Shown: positions 34,351 to 42,939 of the stretch, one piece after another
Layout: each line of letters opens with the position of its first letter
Numbering within the stretch: the stretch's first letter is position 1
Source of the DNA: Methylocaldum sp002005105
GTDB taxonomy: Bacteria; Pseudomonadota; Gammaproteobacteria; Methylococcales; Methylococcaceae
DNA length: 64,000 nucleotides
Reading direction: 5' to 3'
Assembly (NCBI RefSeq): GCF_051027545.1
Contig: NZ_CP194902.1
Coordinates: 3,906,001-3,970,000 of the forward strand
Notes under the pieces: model-generated
Database searches by the model: none
Told to the model about the DNA's origin: nothing
The model's input: the letters and a program-made list of their open reading frames with translations, nothing else
Program-made: the position numbers and the translations under genes

Positions 34351-35397
34351 ACGGCCTACCAGGATCGGCGCACGGAAGGTGAAGTCGGCGAGGTACTCGA
34401 CGTGGATGATCGCGGCACATTGACCCGCGACGAACGCTATCAGGCCTCGGCTTACTCCGCGTATTTGCAGGACGCCATGCGCTTCGGCGACTGGACGATA
34501 ACTCCGGGCCTCCGCATGGAGCACTACACCCAAAACAAGACGCGCGTTTTCGACGCAGAGGATGGCCCCGAGCCGAAAGAGGAAGACAACACATCGATTC
34601 TGCTGCCGGGCATCAGCTTTCTTTACAGCGGCTTCACGGACACACAGCTCTTTGCCAGCGTGCAGCGGGGCTGTACGCCCGCGCCGGCTCGCGGCAGCGA
34701 CTTCCCGCTGGTTCCCGAAACCGGCATCAACTCGCAGGTCGGGTTGCGCTCCAGCTTCGTGAAGGGCATCAATTTCGAACTGGCGGGCTTCTACAACGTT
34801 TTGAACAACACGCTCGTGCAACTCCCCTTCATCGATCCGAACACCGGGCGGGACATATTCATCAATGCGGAAGATTCCGAGGCCGTCGGCGTCGATGTCG
34901 CGGTGCGGGTCGACTCGGCCGCTTACACCCAGTCGCCCTATAATTTCTTTGGCATGCTGGCCTACAACTATACGGACGCGAGATTCACCGAGGGCGTCAG
35001 CAAGGGTAATCAAGTGCCCGAGGTTCCGCTGCACACGGGCAGTTTGACCTTGGGCCTGGAACACACGAGCGGCTGGCAGATCAGCGCGACCCTGACCCAT
35101 ATGGACAGCTTCTTCACCGACCCGGCCAACACCCGCGATCCCATCCTGACGGATGAAGACGGCGCCCCTCCGGAGGCGGGCGATGTGATCGACCTCCGCG
35201 AGCCCATCGTCGTGGGCGCCGTCCCCAGCCGCACCCTCCTTTCGGCGCGCGCGACCTATGCCATCCCGAACACTCCGGTAACGCTCTGGGTTCAAGGTCG
35301 CAACCTGACGGACAAGCTGTATGTCTCAGACTACTCGAACGGTTTGCGCCCGGGCCCGAGCCGAACGGTGATCGGCGGCGTGACGATCCGCTTTTGA
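34351..35397 (+). pseudogene. C-terminal part of a TonB-dependent siderophore receptor
   Basis: An open frame of about 348 codons begins abruptly in receptor barrel sequence (TAYQDRRTEGEVGEVLDVDDRGTLTRDERYQASAYSAYLQDAMRFGDWTITPGLRMEHY) and runs to a normal barrel end (LLSARATYAIPNTPVTLWVQGRNLTDKLYVSDYSNGLRPGPSRTVIGGVTIRF, terminal Phe). Signal peptide, STN and plug domains are all missing, so it cannot act as a receptor. The FecA-like barrel differs from the two intact receptors downstream. Truncation coincides with the repeat at 34,321. Confidence 0.88.
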
Positions 35398-35731
35398 GAA
35401 CGTCTGAATCGTATCCCTACCCGCCTGAACTTGGGGGTTCCCGAGCTCCCCGCTTGGGAACCCATTGGCGAAAACGCTAATGCTTATTCCAGTATTGACC
35501 ATTCAGGAATCACCGAGCATAAGTCCCCTTTCCCACCGGGTGTCGCAAAAGCAAAAATAGGCCGGGATGACGAAGAAATCCCAGCAATCCGCGAAAATGC
35601 TGGGTTTCGTTCCTCAGCCCAGCCTATAAATTGGACCTTTGCAACACTTTCCAGTGGGCGGGGGTCAGGGTTTTGCTCTCAAAATCAGAGGATACGAAGA
35701 TATATAGACCTCGGCGCAGTTCGAGAAACAA
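35398..35731. other. Non-coding stretch after the receptor fragment
   Basis: About 330 bases with no supported gene. The short open frames here have no recognisable product or ribosome site. Confidence 0.4.
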
Positions 35732-36085
35732 CTACATCAACGTCGCGTCCGGATTCAGAGCGAAAAAACCCAACAGCCCATAACAAGCAACCGCCAGGGC
35801 TGCATGGGCCATCAGCACGATTCTAGGCGCCGATCTCCCTCTTTTGGCGGCGAATCCCATCGCAGCTCCCAAAAGAATGATGACTACGGCCATGCCGATA
35901 TTGGCATAAACCCGCTGGTCGCCATCCAGCGCGACAGCGATCACCAAACCGGAGCCCAGCAGCGCGGCGGCGGCATGAACCAGCGAGTAAGCCGGCCCCA
36001 CGGATTGGCCGCGCCAGGCGTCCCGGATCATCATCAAGCCCATAGCGGCAACTAAAGTAAAAACGGCAAGCGCACCCATCAACAT
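35732..36085 (-). CDS. Small inner-membrane protein of unknown function
   Basis: A 117-residue protein from ATG 36,085 (MLMGALAVFTLVAAMGLMMI), picked because AGGAGG lies 9 bases upstream; the frame is open 33 codons further but without such a site. Four hydrophobic segments (about 3-20, 32-52, 58-76, 87-107) predict a four-helix membrane protein. I do not recognise the family. It sits between the remnants of a TonB receptor and a PepSY protein, where some iron-uptake loci carry small membrane proteins; that link is only positional. Confidence 0.7.
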   Translation of the reverse strand: MLMGALAVFTLVAAMGLMMIRDAWRGQSVGPAYSLVHAAAALLGSGLVIAVALDGDQRVYANIGMAVVIILLGAAMGFAAKRGRSAPRIVLMAHAALAVACYGLLGFFALNPDATLM

Positions 36086-36481
36086 ATCGAAATCCTCCTT
36101 GGAAGTGGAATGAATGGAAAACGTCTCAAAGGAAACGTGCGGACTTAACAAAGAAAGAATCGAGCCAACTTGACCTACAAACATCCACTTTGCCTCAACC
36201 AGATTACGAAACAGAGGGCAAGGTCACGCAACGCTTGCTGCGCGGCCATATTTCGAGTGAACGGAACTTAAGGAAGGATGCGGCATATCGGCAATCGCGG
36301 CACCGTGAATGGCCTTCCCTTCTAGGTCGGAGCGGCAAAAGCCTAAGTCGTCTGTGGCGTTTGACGGAAAAAACTCGACGGAGCACATGCCGCTCGTTAA
36401 AAGATCTCAACCCGCTTGGCGGCTTTTTGCGCGCGGTCCGTCTACCTCCACGAGGATAAACAATAACATTGGGGGGTCTAG
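36086..36481. other. Non-coding stretch before the PepSY remnant
   Basis: Nearly 400 bases. A weak GC hairpin followed by a short T run (CCGCTTGGCGGCTTTTT, 36,413-36,429) could end a transcript on the plus strand. No gene is supported. Confidence 0.35.
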
Positions 36482-36955
36482 ATGAAGCTTTTGACCCGGC
36501 AGACCATCCGAGCGAAGAGATCGCACATCGATCCCCTGGCACGAGTTCCCGCACCACCGGTGGGGTCGCGCTGCTGGTCTCGGTCTTGACCGGAATCTAC
36601 CTCTGGTGGCCGAGCCGGAATCAGCTCGTCCGGGCCTTGACCGTCAAGCGCCGCGCGAGCCGGGAGCGCCTCATATTCGACCCGCACAAGGTTTTCGGCA
36701 TCTACAGCGCTCCGGTACTCGCGGTCGTGGCGTTCAGCGGCGTCTATCTGGTGTTTTTCGATTACGTCCGCCCGATGGCCAATCTGTTCTCCCCGGTCGA
36801 ACTGGATGGCTAGGCCGACCCGCACGGCCTGACTTCGAAAATAACGCCCGGAGCGACGCCGATTCCGATTGCGTCCGCCGTCAGCGCGGCTGAGTCCGTG
36901 TTTCCGGAAGCCCGCTTGCGGCGCGTCGGGCGAAAGGCGTATCGCGAAAACGCCT
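36482..36955 (+). pseudogene. Decayed PepSY-TM protein (iron-uptake associated)
   Basis: The remnant opens MKLLTRQTIRAKR (ATG 36,482), a normal PepSY-TM start, then jumps by deletion and frameshift into the central domain: GGVALLVSVLTGIYLWWPSRNQLVRALTVKRRASRERLIFDPHKVFGIYSAPVLAVVAFSGVYLVFFDYVRPMANLFSPVELDG. A TAG (36,811) interrupts it; the same frame then continues ADPHGLTSKITPGATPIPIASAVSAAESVFPEARLRRVGR. Intact relatives at 45,496 and 52,605 are 416-430 residues; about 60% is missing here. With the receptor fragment upstream, this is a dead receptor-PepSY module. Confidence 0.88.
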
Positions 36956-37607
36956 TGAGCGCGACCTTTATAGAGAGAAATCGAATTTGGCGAGGCGGGT
37001 TGTGCTGAGGCATGAACCCGACATTTCTCCGCTATGATCCGGGCGAATTGACATGGGCGTAATGCAAAAAAAAACGGGATGTCGACTGAACGGCATCCCG
37101 ATCGAATGAGGAGATCTCACGCACTCGTACGGTTGGCCTCGGAGGAGAACCAATAGCTGCTACGAGATGGGGTTATCCTATTAAACCTAACCCATTGATT
37201 CAAGGTGACATTTTGTCGCATGGACCGTGCGGCATTTCACTCGGCGCAGTGCGGCAAATGCATTAATGGCCCGCCCTTCTAAAACCCAGCCCTTCCCTAA
37301 ACCATTGAAATAACGATGAGATAATATCTGGCGCGAAGTTTGTTTCTATTTTTGTGCCGACTAGCGGTCAGCCTTTCCGAGCGCTTGGGAGTGCTCAGGG
37401 GAAAGGCTGGCCGCGACCACTCTGTGGATTTGTCCGGTTTTCAGCGACTTGTCTTTATTCCCCACACGTGGAATCGAGCAGGATATGGCTTCGAAAAGAT
37501 ATTCCACCTCCTCCAACTCCGGCCGAACCGTTGCAGCATGCCCAAGTTCCGAGTGTGCCATGTAAGCCATGGCCGGACGAATTAGCGCAAGACTCAAGGA
37601 AGTCACC
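36956..37607. other. Non-coding stretch with a lone minus-strand terminator
   Basis: About 650 bases without a convincing protein gene. It contains the terminator-like hairpin described at 37,066 and otherwise leads up to the BNR-repeat gene, so the last 100-200 bases should hold that gene's promoter. Confidence 0.4.
37066..37100 (-). terminator. Rho-independent terminator-like hairpin with no visible gene
   Basis: Read on the minus strand: CGGGATGC (37,100-37,093), a 12-base loop, CATCCCG (37,081-37,075), then a run of nine T (37,074-37,066). This is a textbook intrinsic terminator, but the 500 bases upstream of it on that strand hold no supported gene, so it may end a small RNA. Confidence 0.7.
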
Positions 37608-38831
37608 ATGAAAACGAAGCATTCGTTCTTTTCACGTTTTTTTGCGGGAGTGTTGTGGCTGGCTTCTTTTGCCGTAGCCCCCTCGATGGGGTCGGAAACG
37701 CTCGTGCGCGAAATCGATACTCCAGCGGCGCAGGGCAGCCGCCAACACCATCTGACTCAACTCGACCGAGAGCGGCTTTTGTTGAGCTGGGTGGAAGGCG
37801 ACGAACAGTCGAGTCGCTTCCGTTTCGCCGTTCGCGAGCGCGGAATCTGGGCCGCGCCGCATACGGTCGTCGAGGGCCGCAACAAGTTCGCCGCGCCGCC
37901 GCTCGTGGTCGGACTGAAGGGTGGCGCATTGGCCGCGGTATGGATGACCTATCAGGACCGGGCGAAGGATCGCTACGCGGCCGACATTCATGTCTCGATA
38001 TCCAAGGACGGCGGGCGCCAGTGGAGCAAACCGCAACGCCCCTACCCCGCCGCCGCTCGCATCTACGATGCCCAAATGTCCGCCGCTCCCCTGGAAAATG
38101 GTGGATTCGCGCTGGTGTGGACCGACCGGCGGCATCCGGATCGTTATCGCCTTATGGCCACGCTGATCGGTGCTGACGGACGCGCGAGCGCCGAAACGAC
38201 GCTCGATCCCGACGTCTGCTCCTGTTGCGAGACCCGGACGGTAACCGATGGGAACACGCTATCGACGACTTACCGTGATCATCTCGCAGGCGAGCTCCGG
38301 GATATCGCCCTAATTCGCTGGAGCTCGGGCGGCATCCGTTCGAATGGAATCGTGCATGCCGACCGGTGGGCCATCGAGGGTTGTCCGAGCAACGGCCCCG
38401 CCGTGGCTTCGCAAGATGGACGGACGGTGGTCGCCTGGTTCACCGCAGCGGACGGCGTGGGGCGGGTAAAAGCGGCGTTTTCAGCCGACCAGGGCGCGCA
38501 TTTCGGCGAACCCGTCGAACTTGGCGCCGATGCGAACGGCTACGTCGACACGCTGCTGTTGGAGGATGGTTCGGCTATCGCGGCTTGGCGGGGACGGGCG
38601 GGTCCAGACGAAGAACTGTGGATGGCCCGGCTGCGGCCAGACGGCACCCTGTTGGGTCGTACAAGCCTGTACCGCGGAGGATTCCCGCGTTGGCCGAGCC
38701 GCCATATCAGCCTGGCGCAGGCGGGCGATGAGATTTACGTAGCCTGGACCGATGTGGCGCAGCAGCGGGTGAGACTCGTCGGAACACCGGTGGCCGCCCT
38801 GACGGCGAATGCCGAAGATCTCGGGGAGTAA
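37608..38831 (+). CDS. Secreted BNR-repeat (sialidase-fold) protein
   Basis: A 407-residue protein from ATG 37,608, chosen because a signal peptide follows (FFSRFFAGVLWLASFAVAPSMGS) and GGAAG precedes. The mature part is a beta-propeller of sialidase/BNR type with Asp-box-like turns (VSISKDGGRQWSKP; AFSADQGAHFGEP) and repeated A-x-V/A-W blades (GGALAAVWMTYQD; GGFALVWTDRR; DGRTVVAWFTAADG). A Cys cluster VCSCCETR (about residues 210-217) and the isolated CPSN are notable. True sialidase catalytic residues are not evident, so a binding or scaffolding role is as likely as hydrolysis. It may go with the cytochrome and metal-binding genes next to it. Confidence 0.8.
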   Translation: MKTKHSFFSRFFAGVLWLASFAVAPSMGSETLVREIDTPAAQGSRQHHLTQLDRERLLLSWVEGDEQSSRFRFAVRERGIWAAPHTVVEGRNKFAAPPLVVGLKGGALAAVWMTYQDRAKDRYAADIHVSISKDGGRQWSKPQRPYPAAARIYDAQMSAAPLENGGFALVWTDRRHPDRYRLMATLIGADGRASAETTLDPDVCSCCETRTVTDGNTLSTTYRDHLAGELRDIALIRWSSGGIRSNGIVHADRWAIEGCPSNGPAVASQDGRTVVAWFTAADGVGRVKAAFSADQGAHFGEPVELGADANGYVDTLLLEDGSAIAAWRGRAGPDEELWMARLRPDGTLLGRTSLYRGGFPRWPSRHISLAQAGDEIYVAWTDVAQQRVRLVGTPVAALTANAEDLGE

Positions 38832-38933
38832 CGAATCCATGAACGGCAGCGGTTTTGTCTCGACGGCGAACGCGGCCGGACGGATCGAGGCCGGTCTGCC
38901 ATCGGGCTCCCCGGCCTCGTGGCGGTTTTCAGC

Positions 38934-39341
38934 CTACGGCATTTCCTGTAGTTCGCCGACGGGGATCGCCCCGTCCGAGCGGCCCTTCAGGTAAGCGTAC
39001 AGGCCGTCGATCCCGTCGACCACCGCCTTGTTGCCGCTAAAAGCCGGCATGTTGTTGCGTCCGTTGAGCACGGTCGCTTTGAAATCTTCCGTGCTCATGT
39101 TCTTCAAGCCGGTCACCAGATTGGGAAAAGCGGCCCCTCCTTCCGCGGTCGGTCCATGGCAAGTCTCGCAGCGTTGGCGCTTGTAGAGTTTCCACCCATT
39201 GAAAGTCGCTTTGTCCACCGCTTTTCCTTCGACTTTATAAGGCGCTTCCGCATGAGCGATCGAGCAGACCGAAGCGGCAAGCACAAGCGCACCGGCTGCG
39301 GCCAGTCTCCTCAGAGCGAATAGCGTATCGATTCTTTGCAT
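38934..39341 (-). CDS. Periplasmic c-type cytochrome (monohaem)
   Basis: A 135-residue protein from ATG 39,341, preceded by AGGAGG. Signal peptide (LAAAGALVLAASVCSIAHA), then one haem-binding CETCH (58-62) and probable axial Met98 (RNNMPAFSGN). The shape and the NMSTEDFKATVLNGRNNMPAF stretch recall the small cytochromes that accept electrons from PQQ alcohol dehydrogenases (PedF/XoxG-like), but no dehydrogenase gene is nearby, so the partner is unknown. It is convergent with the BNR-repeat gene. Confidence 0.88.
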   Translation of the reverse strand: MQRIDTLFALRRLAAAGALVLAASVCSIAHAEAPYKVEGKAVDKATFNGWKLYKRQRCETCHGPTAEGGAAFPNLVTGLKNMSTEDFKATVLNGRNNMPAFSGNKAVVDGIDGLYAYLKGRSDGAIPVGELQEMP

Positions 39342-40000
39342 AAGGCCTCCTTTAGTATTGATTGAACAGCCAGGACGGATGCATTTTGATTCCTTCCCTG
39401 CCGGAAGCGCTGCAACGGCGCAAGAGCAACGGCAAAGCGTCTTTCTCTCATCGTTCCGCTCGCAACGGCCGCCAGTTCGAGGAGAGCTCAATTTGCATCA
39501 GTCGCGATGGAATCGGCTCGATTCGCGAGTCGTCGGCTCCCGATTCGAACTCGGGCATACCCAACCCATGCAAAAAAACGGCGGATGGGAGAGCGATGCC
39601 GGGGAATACCTGGCACTCGTTCAATCATCCGCCACAGTACAAGTTGAGGTTATGCACCAAAAGTGATTACAAAATTGGTGCCAAACGCCGGAAGCCTTGC
39701 TGGCCAAGCATCGTGTGGCTTGGTCGCCCTGTTCTTCGGGAAGGAATTGAGGGCTGTCACCCAGTTGTGCGGGAACACACGCAATTCGAGAGAACCGATC
39801 CATGATGCGCAAGGGGAACGGCTGGAACGCTTTCCAGTTTGCTATGAGTCTTCGAGCGTAACCCCCTCAGGAGAGGGCTGTTCTGAGGTAAAGGTCGAGC
39901 GGCGCTCGCCGTTCTCGCCAAATGCCGCTTTTGAAGGTGTAGGGACAAAAAAAGCGGACAGAGAATGCGCACCTGCCCGCTTGCATTGAAGCGAAAGTTC
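39342..40000. other. Non-coding stretch between cytochrome and SmbP-like gene
   Basis: About 660 bases; no frame with a recognisable product or ribosome site. The 39,342-39,450 part should contain the cytochrome promoter. Confidence 0.4.
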
Positions 40001-40336
40001 TTATCTTGCCATTTTTAGATGCTTCAACGCTTCGTCGGAATGCTGGGCGGCGATATCGGCGTGTCCCATCTTGCCGTGCTCGACCGCCTGATTGAGGTGG
40101 TTGATCGCCTCTTTCACGTGCTTAGTCGCTTCATCGTGATACTTCTCGGCGGCCTTGGCATGGGTGAGCGCTTCTTCGGCATGCTGGGTCGCCTGTGGCG
40201 CATGATTATCCTGGCCGTGGGCCAGGGCCTGCGCCGCGTGCTCGATGGCCTGGTCCGTATGCGCGTCCCAGGCGTAAGCCATCCCGCTCGCAGTCAAAAC
40301 CAACGCGCCCATCAATGGAATGATCTTCGTCTTCAT
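40001..40336 (-). CDS. smbP: SmbP-like small metal-binding protein
   Basis: A 111-residue protein: signal peptide (MKTKIIPLMGALVLTASGMAYA), then a mature helical part made of His-containing heptads (IEHAAQALAHGQ, QHAEEALTHAKAAEKYHDEATKHVKEAINHLNQAVEHGKMGHADIAAQHSDEALKHLK). About one residue in eight is His, spaced to line one helix face. This matches SmbP of ammonia oxidisers, a periplasmic protein binding copper and other divalent metals. GGAGG precedes the start. Monocistronic as far as seen. Confidence 0.88.
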   Translation of the reverse strand: MKTKIIPLMGALVLTASGMAYAWDAHTDQAIEHAAQALAHGQDNHAPQATQHAEEALTHAKAAEKYHDEATKHVKEAINHLNQAVEHGKMGHADIAAQHSDEALKHLKMAR

Positions 40337-40506
40337 TTTTGCCTCCTTAGGTGCTATTCATCGGAATCGACATGTCCTACCCCATGCCGTAAACAACACA
40401 GGGCACGCTAAGCCTAACAGAATCATGATGCCGCACGAAAGAGTGACATTAGTATCGAAACCGGGACACGAGAAACCGGGTATGTCGTCCCGGACAAAGC
40501 CCTTTT

Positions 40507-40648
40507 ATTAACCCGGCCTATAAATATAGGCCGGGTTAATCCGGGGCAGGGATGCCCCGGCGCAGCGACAAGCCGCGTGAGCCCAGGCCGGGCGTGTACC
40601 GGGCCTGGGCGGCGGCCCGAAATACCAGGAGGGTATTTACGGGCCTGA
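40507..40648. repeat. Array of four adjacent hairpins
   Basis: First a perfect palindrome at 40,507-40,540 (16-base arms ATTAACCCGGCCTATA, 2-base centre). Next CCGGGGCA/TGCCCCGG around GGGA (40,541-40,560), then GCCCAGGCC/GGGCCTGGGC (about 40,579-40,611), then GGCCCGAAATACC/GGTATTTACGGGCC (about 40,615-40,646). The close packing and GNRA-like loop suggest a folded RNA or a compound REP-type element. Confidence 0.7.
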
Positions 40649-41034
40649 TTAATAAACCCGACGCCGATTACAGCAGACGTTCGACTCTAATACTGTCTGA
40701 CCCTGTCGGCGGTGCTCGTGTTCGGCTTAATCCGCTGGTTGCAGGAGCGGCAGGCAAAGATCGTAGATCAGGGTAAGGCGTTTCTCGACGTCTCGCGGCA
40801 GTGGAGATCATTTCAAAATTCGCGTCTTATCTTGCCCGCCAAGCCGGCTACCCGAGCTATGCCACACCAGGTGCGGCAATTCACACAGCAATCCGGTTCA
40901 TGTATCGCCCAACCGCAAGGTTTCCGGCCCGCTTCCCATGGCATTTGTATTGCTTGAGCTCTTTGCCACCACGAGAAAGTGGCCTCGCTCAAGTCCGAAA
41001 TAACAAAAACCAGCCGTAACCCCGTCCACCGTCA
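40649..41034. other. Non-coding stretch before the first FecI-like gene
   Basis: About 390 bases. It should hold the sigma-factor promoter. I looked for a Fur box (inverted GATAAT units) and saw none close to consensus. A stray stretch near 40,725-40,750 (RWLQERQAK in one frame) resembles the end of a PepSY-TM protein and may be a tiny remnant. Confidence 0.4.
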
Positions 41035-41556
41035 ATGGACCATTCTTCCGCCTGCGTCAGCGATTTGTTCCTGGATCACCGGGAAACGCTCGTTCACACT
41101 CTGTTCCGTATGGTGGGCTGCCGGCAGACTGCCGAGGATCTGGCACAGGAAGCTTATGTGCGCGTGATGGGCGCGGCGGAGAGCCAACACGTCACCTACC
41201 TGAAAGCCTTTCTTTACCAAACCGCGCGCAATCTGGCTCTCGATCATTTGCGCAAGGCGAAGGTCCGCAGCCGGACGGATTGTCCGGAAGCCGATCCGGA
41301 GATCGTTGCCGAAATTCCGGCTTCGGCTCCGACACCGGAGCAGCATGCCGCAACGCAGCAGGATGTCGAAAGGCTGTTCGAAGCCTTGGCTGGCCTATCC
41401 GAGCGTCGGCGGCAAATTCTGATACTGCACAAGCTCCATCACTGGCCTTACGAACGCATAGCCAGCCATATCGGCCTGTCCCGCAGCGCCGTGGAAAAAA
41501 ATGTCCATGCGGCGCTGGCTCATCTCGTATCCGTTTTGGGAGACGATATCTTCTGA
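41035..41556 (+). CDS. fecI: FecI-like ECF sigma factor (module 2)
   Basis: A 173-residue ECF sigma factor: region 2 (LFLDHRETLVHTLFRMVGCRQTAEDLAQEAYVRVM; FLYQTARNLALDHLRKAK) and region 4 (LFEALAGLSERRRQILILHKLHHWPYERIASHIGLSRSAVEKNVHAALAHL). FecI types direct transcription of the linked receptor when signalled by FecR after ligand binding outside. Next genes are fecR and a TonB receptor with an STN signalling domain, so it probably controls that receptor. Confidence 0.94.
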   Translation: MDHSSACVSDLFLDHRETLVHTLFRMVGCRQTAEDLAQEAYVRVMGAAESQHVTYLKAFLYQTARNLALDHLRKAKVRSRTDCPEADPEIVAEIPASAPTPEQHAATQQDVERLFEALAGLSERRRQILILHKLHHWPYERIASHIGLSRSAVEKNVHAALAHLVSVLGDDIF

Positions 41557-41630
41557 CGCCAGTGTGTTCCGGCACGCCCCGAACGTCTTATCCTATAACG
41601 CCTCCATTTCACGCGGACCCTATCCTCTTC

Positions 41631-42593
41631 ATGACTTCCAACGGCGACGACGATCCCAAGGCGCCCGGCACGCCGCTAGCCGAGGCGCTGACATGGTTCG
41701 CGCGGCTGCGGGACAGCGAAACCGGCGCGGCCGAGCGGGAAGCCTTCCTGGCCTGGCATGCAGCCAAGCCCGAAAATACCGAGGCCTACGCCCGCGTGGA
41801 GAAGCTGTGGAATTCCCCGGCCTTATCCGAGGCGCTGGCAAGATTTCCCGCCGCGGTCCCGCCGGTCGTCGCCCGAAGCCGGCGGCGAACGGCCCGCCGT
41901 TGGGCCTCGGCCGCCTCCGTCCTGCTGCTGGCCGGCTGGATTGCGGCTGCATCCGGGCTCATCGACCGCTGGCGCGCCGATTACACTACGGTAGCCGGCG
42001 AACAGCGCCGCATCGCGCTGGCGGACGGTTCCACCGTCGTCCTGAATACCGATTCCGCCCTGGCGCTCGATTTCAACAACGATAGGCGCGGCGTTCGCCT
42101 TCTGGCCGGCGAGGCCTATTTCGAGGTCCGGCCCGACAGCGCACGGCCTTTCATCGTCAGCACCGGCAACGCGACCGTGCGGGTGGTGGGCACCCGGTTC
42201 GCGGTTCTGGCCGGGGAGACAACCTCGGTCGTCGTCGACAGCGGCATCGTCGCCTGCGGCAACGAGAAAGGCGCAAGCGTTAAGGTAACGGCGGGGCAGC
42301 GCGTATCGATCTCAAAGGAAACGGTCACGCCGCCGGAGACCATCGACCCAGGACGCGCCTTCGCCTGGCTCAACAAGCGGCTGATTTTTAAGGATCAATC
42401 CTTGGCGTACGTATTGAATGAAATCGACCGCTATCATCCCGGCGTCATCGTCATCGCCAGCGGGAGGCTTGCGGAGACCCGCGTCACCGGCAACTACAAG
42501 CTCGACGACACCGCCGCCGTGGTCCGTGCCCTCGCGGACATCGCCGGCGCCCGCGTCACGACCGTCTCGCCCTATCTGACGGTAGTGCGTTAG
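41631..42593 (+). CDS. fecR: FecR-like anti-sigma/sigma regulator (module 2)
   Basis: A 320-residue protein from ATG 41,631 (MTSNGDDDPKAPGTPLAEALTWFARLRD). Parts: N-terminal DUF4880-type domain with FLAWHAAKPENTEAYARVEKLW, one membrane span (RWASAASVLLLAGWIAAASGLI), FecR domain (TVAGEQRRIALADGSTVVLNTDSALALDFNNDRRGVRLLAGEAYFEV; VRVVGTRFAVLAGETTSVVVDSGIVA) and a C-terminal STN-like part (LAYVLNEIDRYHPGVIVIASGRLAETRVTGNYKLDDTAAVVRALADIAG). It passes the receptor's signal to FecI. Its TAG stop is made by the first bases of repeat copy D. Confidence 0.93.
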   Translation: MTSNGDDDPKAPGTPLAEALTWFARLRDSETGAAEREAFLAWHAAKPENTEAYARVEKLWNSPALSEALARFPAAVPPVVARSRRRTARRWASAASVLLLAGWIAAASGLIDRWRADYTTVAGEQRRIALADGSTVVLNTDSALALDFNNDRRGVRLLAGEAYFEVRPDSARPFIVSTGNATVRVVGTRFAVLAGETTSVVVDSGIVACGNEKGASVKVTAGQRVSISKETVTPPETIDPGRAFAWLNKRLIFKDQSLAYVLNEIDRYHPGVIVIASGRLAETRVTGNYKLDDTAAVVRALADIAGARVTTVSPYLTVVR

Positions 42594-42889
42594 AGCGTTA
42601 ATCGGCGTGCCCCTGGGTATGCCGGAAACGCGTTTCGCTTGCCGTAGCCCGTGAAATGACCGTAGGTTGCAATCGCCCATTTCAAGGTCGCCGAAACTAT
42701 AGATACCGTCTTGGAAATCAAGACGCAAGCCGCGGGTCGAGCGGCGCAATGTCGCGAAGGGATTCGCGACCTACGGCGGCTTATCCCGGCCCAAAATGTA
42801 GGTCGGCAATCCTTTGCCGACAAAGACGCTGAATGCGCGATGAAAATTCTTTCGTCGCGAGGTGTGTGCTCCCACCCCCTAAAACGTCT
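42592..42889. repeat. Dispersed inverted-end element, copy D (degenerate)
   Basis: About 300 bases from AGAGCG (42,592) to a worn inverse end AAAACGTCT (42,889). Inside are a facing pair of cores: GTCGCGAAGGGATTCGCGAC (42,751) and TGTAGGTCGGCAATCCTTTG (42,797). It fills nearly the whole gap between fecR and the receptor gene and supplies the fecR stop codon; ends are less well kept than in copy A, so limits are approximate. Confidence 0.65.
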
Positions 42890-42939
42890 CGGTAACCAGA
42901 GCCTGAATCAGGCATACGACACCGGCATTGGGAGCATTC

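Noticed and set aside
36300..36430. Possible riboswitch-like leader before the PepSY remnant
   Set aside because: I could not fit cyclic-di-GMP, cobalamin or other known consensus elements; likely chance similarity.
40649..41034. Fur box upstream of the FecI-like gene
   Set aside because: No stretch close to the 19-base Fur consensus was found by eye here or at 48,002-48,454.
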